Part shown: positions 63,433 through 64,000 of the stretch, piece after piece
How the letters are laid out: each line of letters opens with the position of its first letter
Numbering within the stretch: position 1 is the first letter of the stretch
From: Paenibacillus oenotherae
GTDB taxonomy: Bacteria > Bacillota > Bacilli > Paenibacillales > Paenibacillaceae
Assembly: GCF_019443105.1 (NCBI RefSeq)
Contig: NZ_JAHZIJ010000003.1
Span: forward strand, 310,001-374,000
Direction: 5' to 3'
Length of the DNA stretch: 64,000 nucleotides
Position numbers and translations under genes: made by a program
Notes under the pieces: generated by a model
What the model saw: the letters and a program-made list of their open reading frames with translations, nothing else
Databases searched by the model: none
What the model was told of the DNA's origin: nothing

Positions 63433-63885
63433 GGGGAGCCAGCAAATCCTTTTTGGTAGTTTATTCAAACGCCAGACAAGCGAGATGCGAGCTGCAAGCT
63501 AGGCGAAACATGCGAAACGGCATCTAATTGATCGTTCCTGGCCCGATGAAGATGAAATGCCTGCCAGCGTGCAGGTATTTCACCTTCGCTTCTCCTCAAC
63601 AGCCGATTTCCCCCAAAATTCATGCGTGATCACAGGAATATTACCATTTATGGCGTCTTGTAACCGAAATTCATGCACATTCGCAGGTTTCTTACTTCGT
63701 CACGCTGCCTTCAAAACAGTTGGCGAAAGGGGTATCCAGAAAATTGTTTGATGATTTCAGAGTCCCCACTAAAAGTCCCCATAGATATTGAAAAAGATGC
63801 TTCCAAACCCACTTTTTAGTGGTTTGAAGGCATCTTTTCACATCATTTGGGACTGACCCTTTGGATAGTGGACTTTTCGGAGCCC
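63433..63885 (-). repeat. Dispersed intergenic repeat, copy F
   Basis: Read on the reverse strand it begins GGGCTCCGAAAAGTCC (63885-63870), then a T-tailed hairpin (63834-63796), GACTCTGAAATCATCAAACA, GCAGCGTGACGAAGTAAG, GCATGAATTTCGGTTACAAG, ATTCCTGTGATCACGCATG, ATCGGCTGTTGAGG and the long CCTGCACGCTGGCAGG hairpin near 63548-63590. The other end (GGGGAGCCAGCAAATCC) is a degraded terminal repeat. It lies beyond the 3' end of the gene at 63913. Confidence 0.78.
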
Positions 63886-63912
63886 TTCTAGCAGTTTCAT
63901 GTATATGCGCGA

Positions 63913-64000
63913 TTACAAGCGCTTCCGGCCCAGCGTTTCGACCTCTTCCAGCCACTGCTCGCGCTTCTTGTCTGTGGAGCTCCGGATTGGACATAATTCA
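63913..64000 (-). CDS. 3' end of a gene cut by the window edge
   Basis: A reverse-strand frame open from base 64000 ends at TAA (63915-63913). Its last residues are charged and helical (STDKKREQWLEEVETLGRKRL), in the style of a real C-terminus. Only 28 residues are visible, so no family can be named. Confidence 0.35.
   Translation of the reverse strand, partial: ELCPIRSSTDKKREQWLEEVETLGRKRL

Overview
The window looks like chromosomal DNA of a spore-forming Firmicute of the Paenibacillaceae, most likely Paenibacillus. Reasons: moderately GC-rich coding sequence, AGGAGG-type ribosome sites with frequent TTG/GTG starts, T-box and S-box leaders, sporulation-linked genes (YtxC, SpoVR, PrkA, a gamma-type SASP), LiaFSR, a YugN-like protein, and a futalosine-pathway MqnC. 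The genus is inferred from gene content, not from a marker gene. No rRNA, tRNA, CRISPR array, prophage or intact transposase was found.

Layout. 0-4 kb: a cut-off LysR gene divergent from sdhCAB. 4-14 kb: HxlR and LysR regulators, a DUF695/RraB-like protein, HisJ, an MFS exporter, a GNAT acetyltransferase, a methyltransferase, a secreted CBM48-metallopeptidase fusion and CorA. 14-17.7 kb: S-box leader with metA-metI, then mqnC. 17.8-19.5 kb: an orphan flagellin with a predicted beta-propeller in its variable region, behind a sigma-D-type promoter. 19.9-28 kb: a diguanylate cyclase, ytxC, T-box-thrS, a 3D-domain protein, an ECF-like sigma factor, a SASP and a soluble chemoreceptor. 28-39 kb: amtB, liaFSR, yugN, an HtrA protease followed by a two-component system, ispH, a DUF2062 protein and DAHP synthase. 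40-47 kb: glnA with a GlnR-type operator, serC, a PhoP-like regulator with an upstream Pho-box-like array, trmL, an AbrB-like protein with four cysteines, an unreported-looking 32-residue membrane protein and an aminotransferase. 47-59 kb: Rieske protein, DUF2161 protein, prkA, a LytTR protein, a methyltransferase, a HemAT-like oxygen sensor, the ATP-grasp/alpha-E/transglutaminase operon, spoVR, and an alkA-alkD repair pair. 60-64 kb: a radical SAM protein, thrC and the 3' end of one more gene.

Two observations stand out. First, six intergenic tracts (about 3.9, 12.4, 19.5, 46.4, 60.2 and 63.4 kb) belong to one dispersed, hairpin-rich repeat family. The clearest copy (60168-60724) is bounded by 19-bp imperfect terminal inverted repeats and encodes nothing, so it looks like a MITE. 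Every copy lies beyond the 3' end of a gene, and three copies carry a terminator-like hairpin with compensatory changes. Second, the flagellin at 17.8 kb carries six Asp-box-like motifs (S-x-D-G-x-x-W) at about 38-residue spacing between intact flagellin ends, predicting a filament that displays propellers.

Functional threads: nitrogen control (amtB and glnA both have GlnR/TnrA-type sites), methionine and threonine supply under RNA control, cell-envelope stress (liaFSR, HtrA with its two-component system), sporulation and stress physiology (prkA, spoVR, ytxC, SASP, 3D protein), and alkylation repair.
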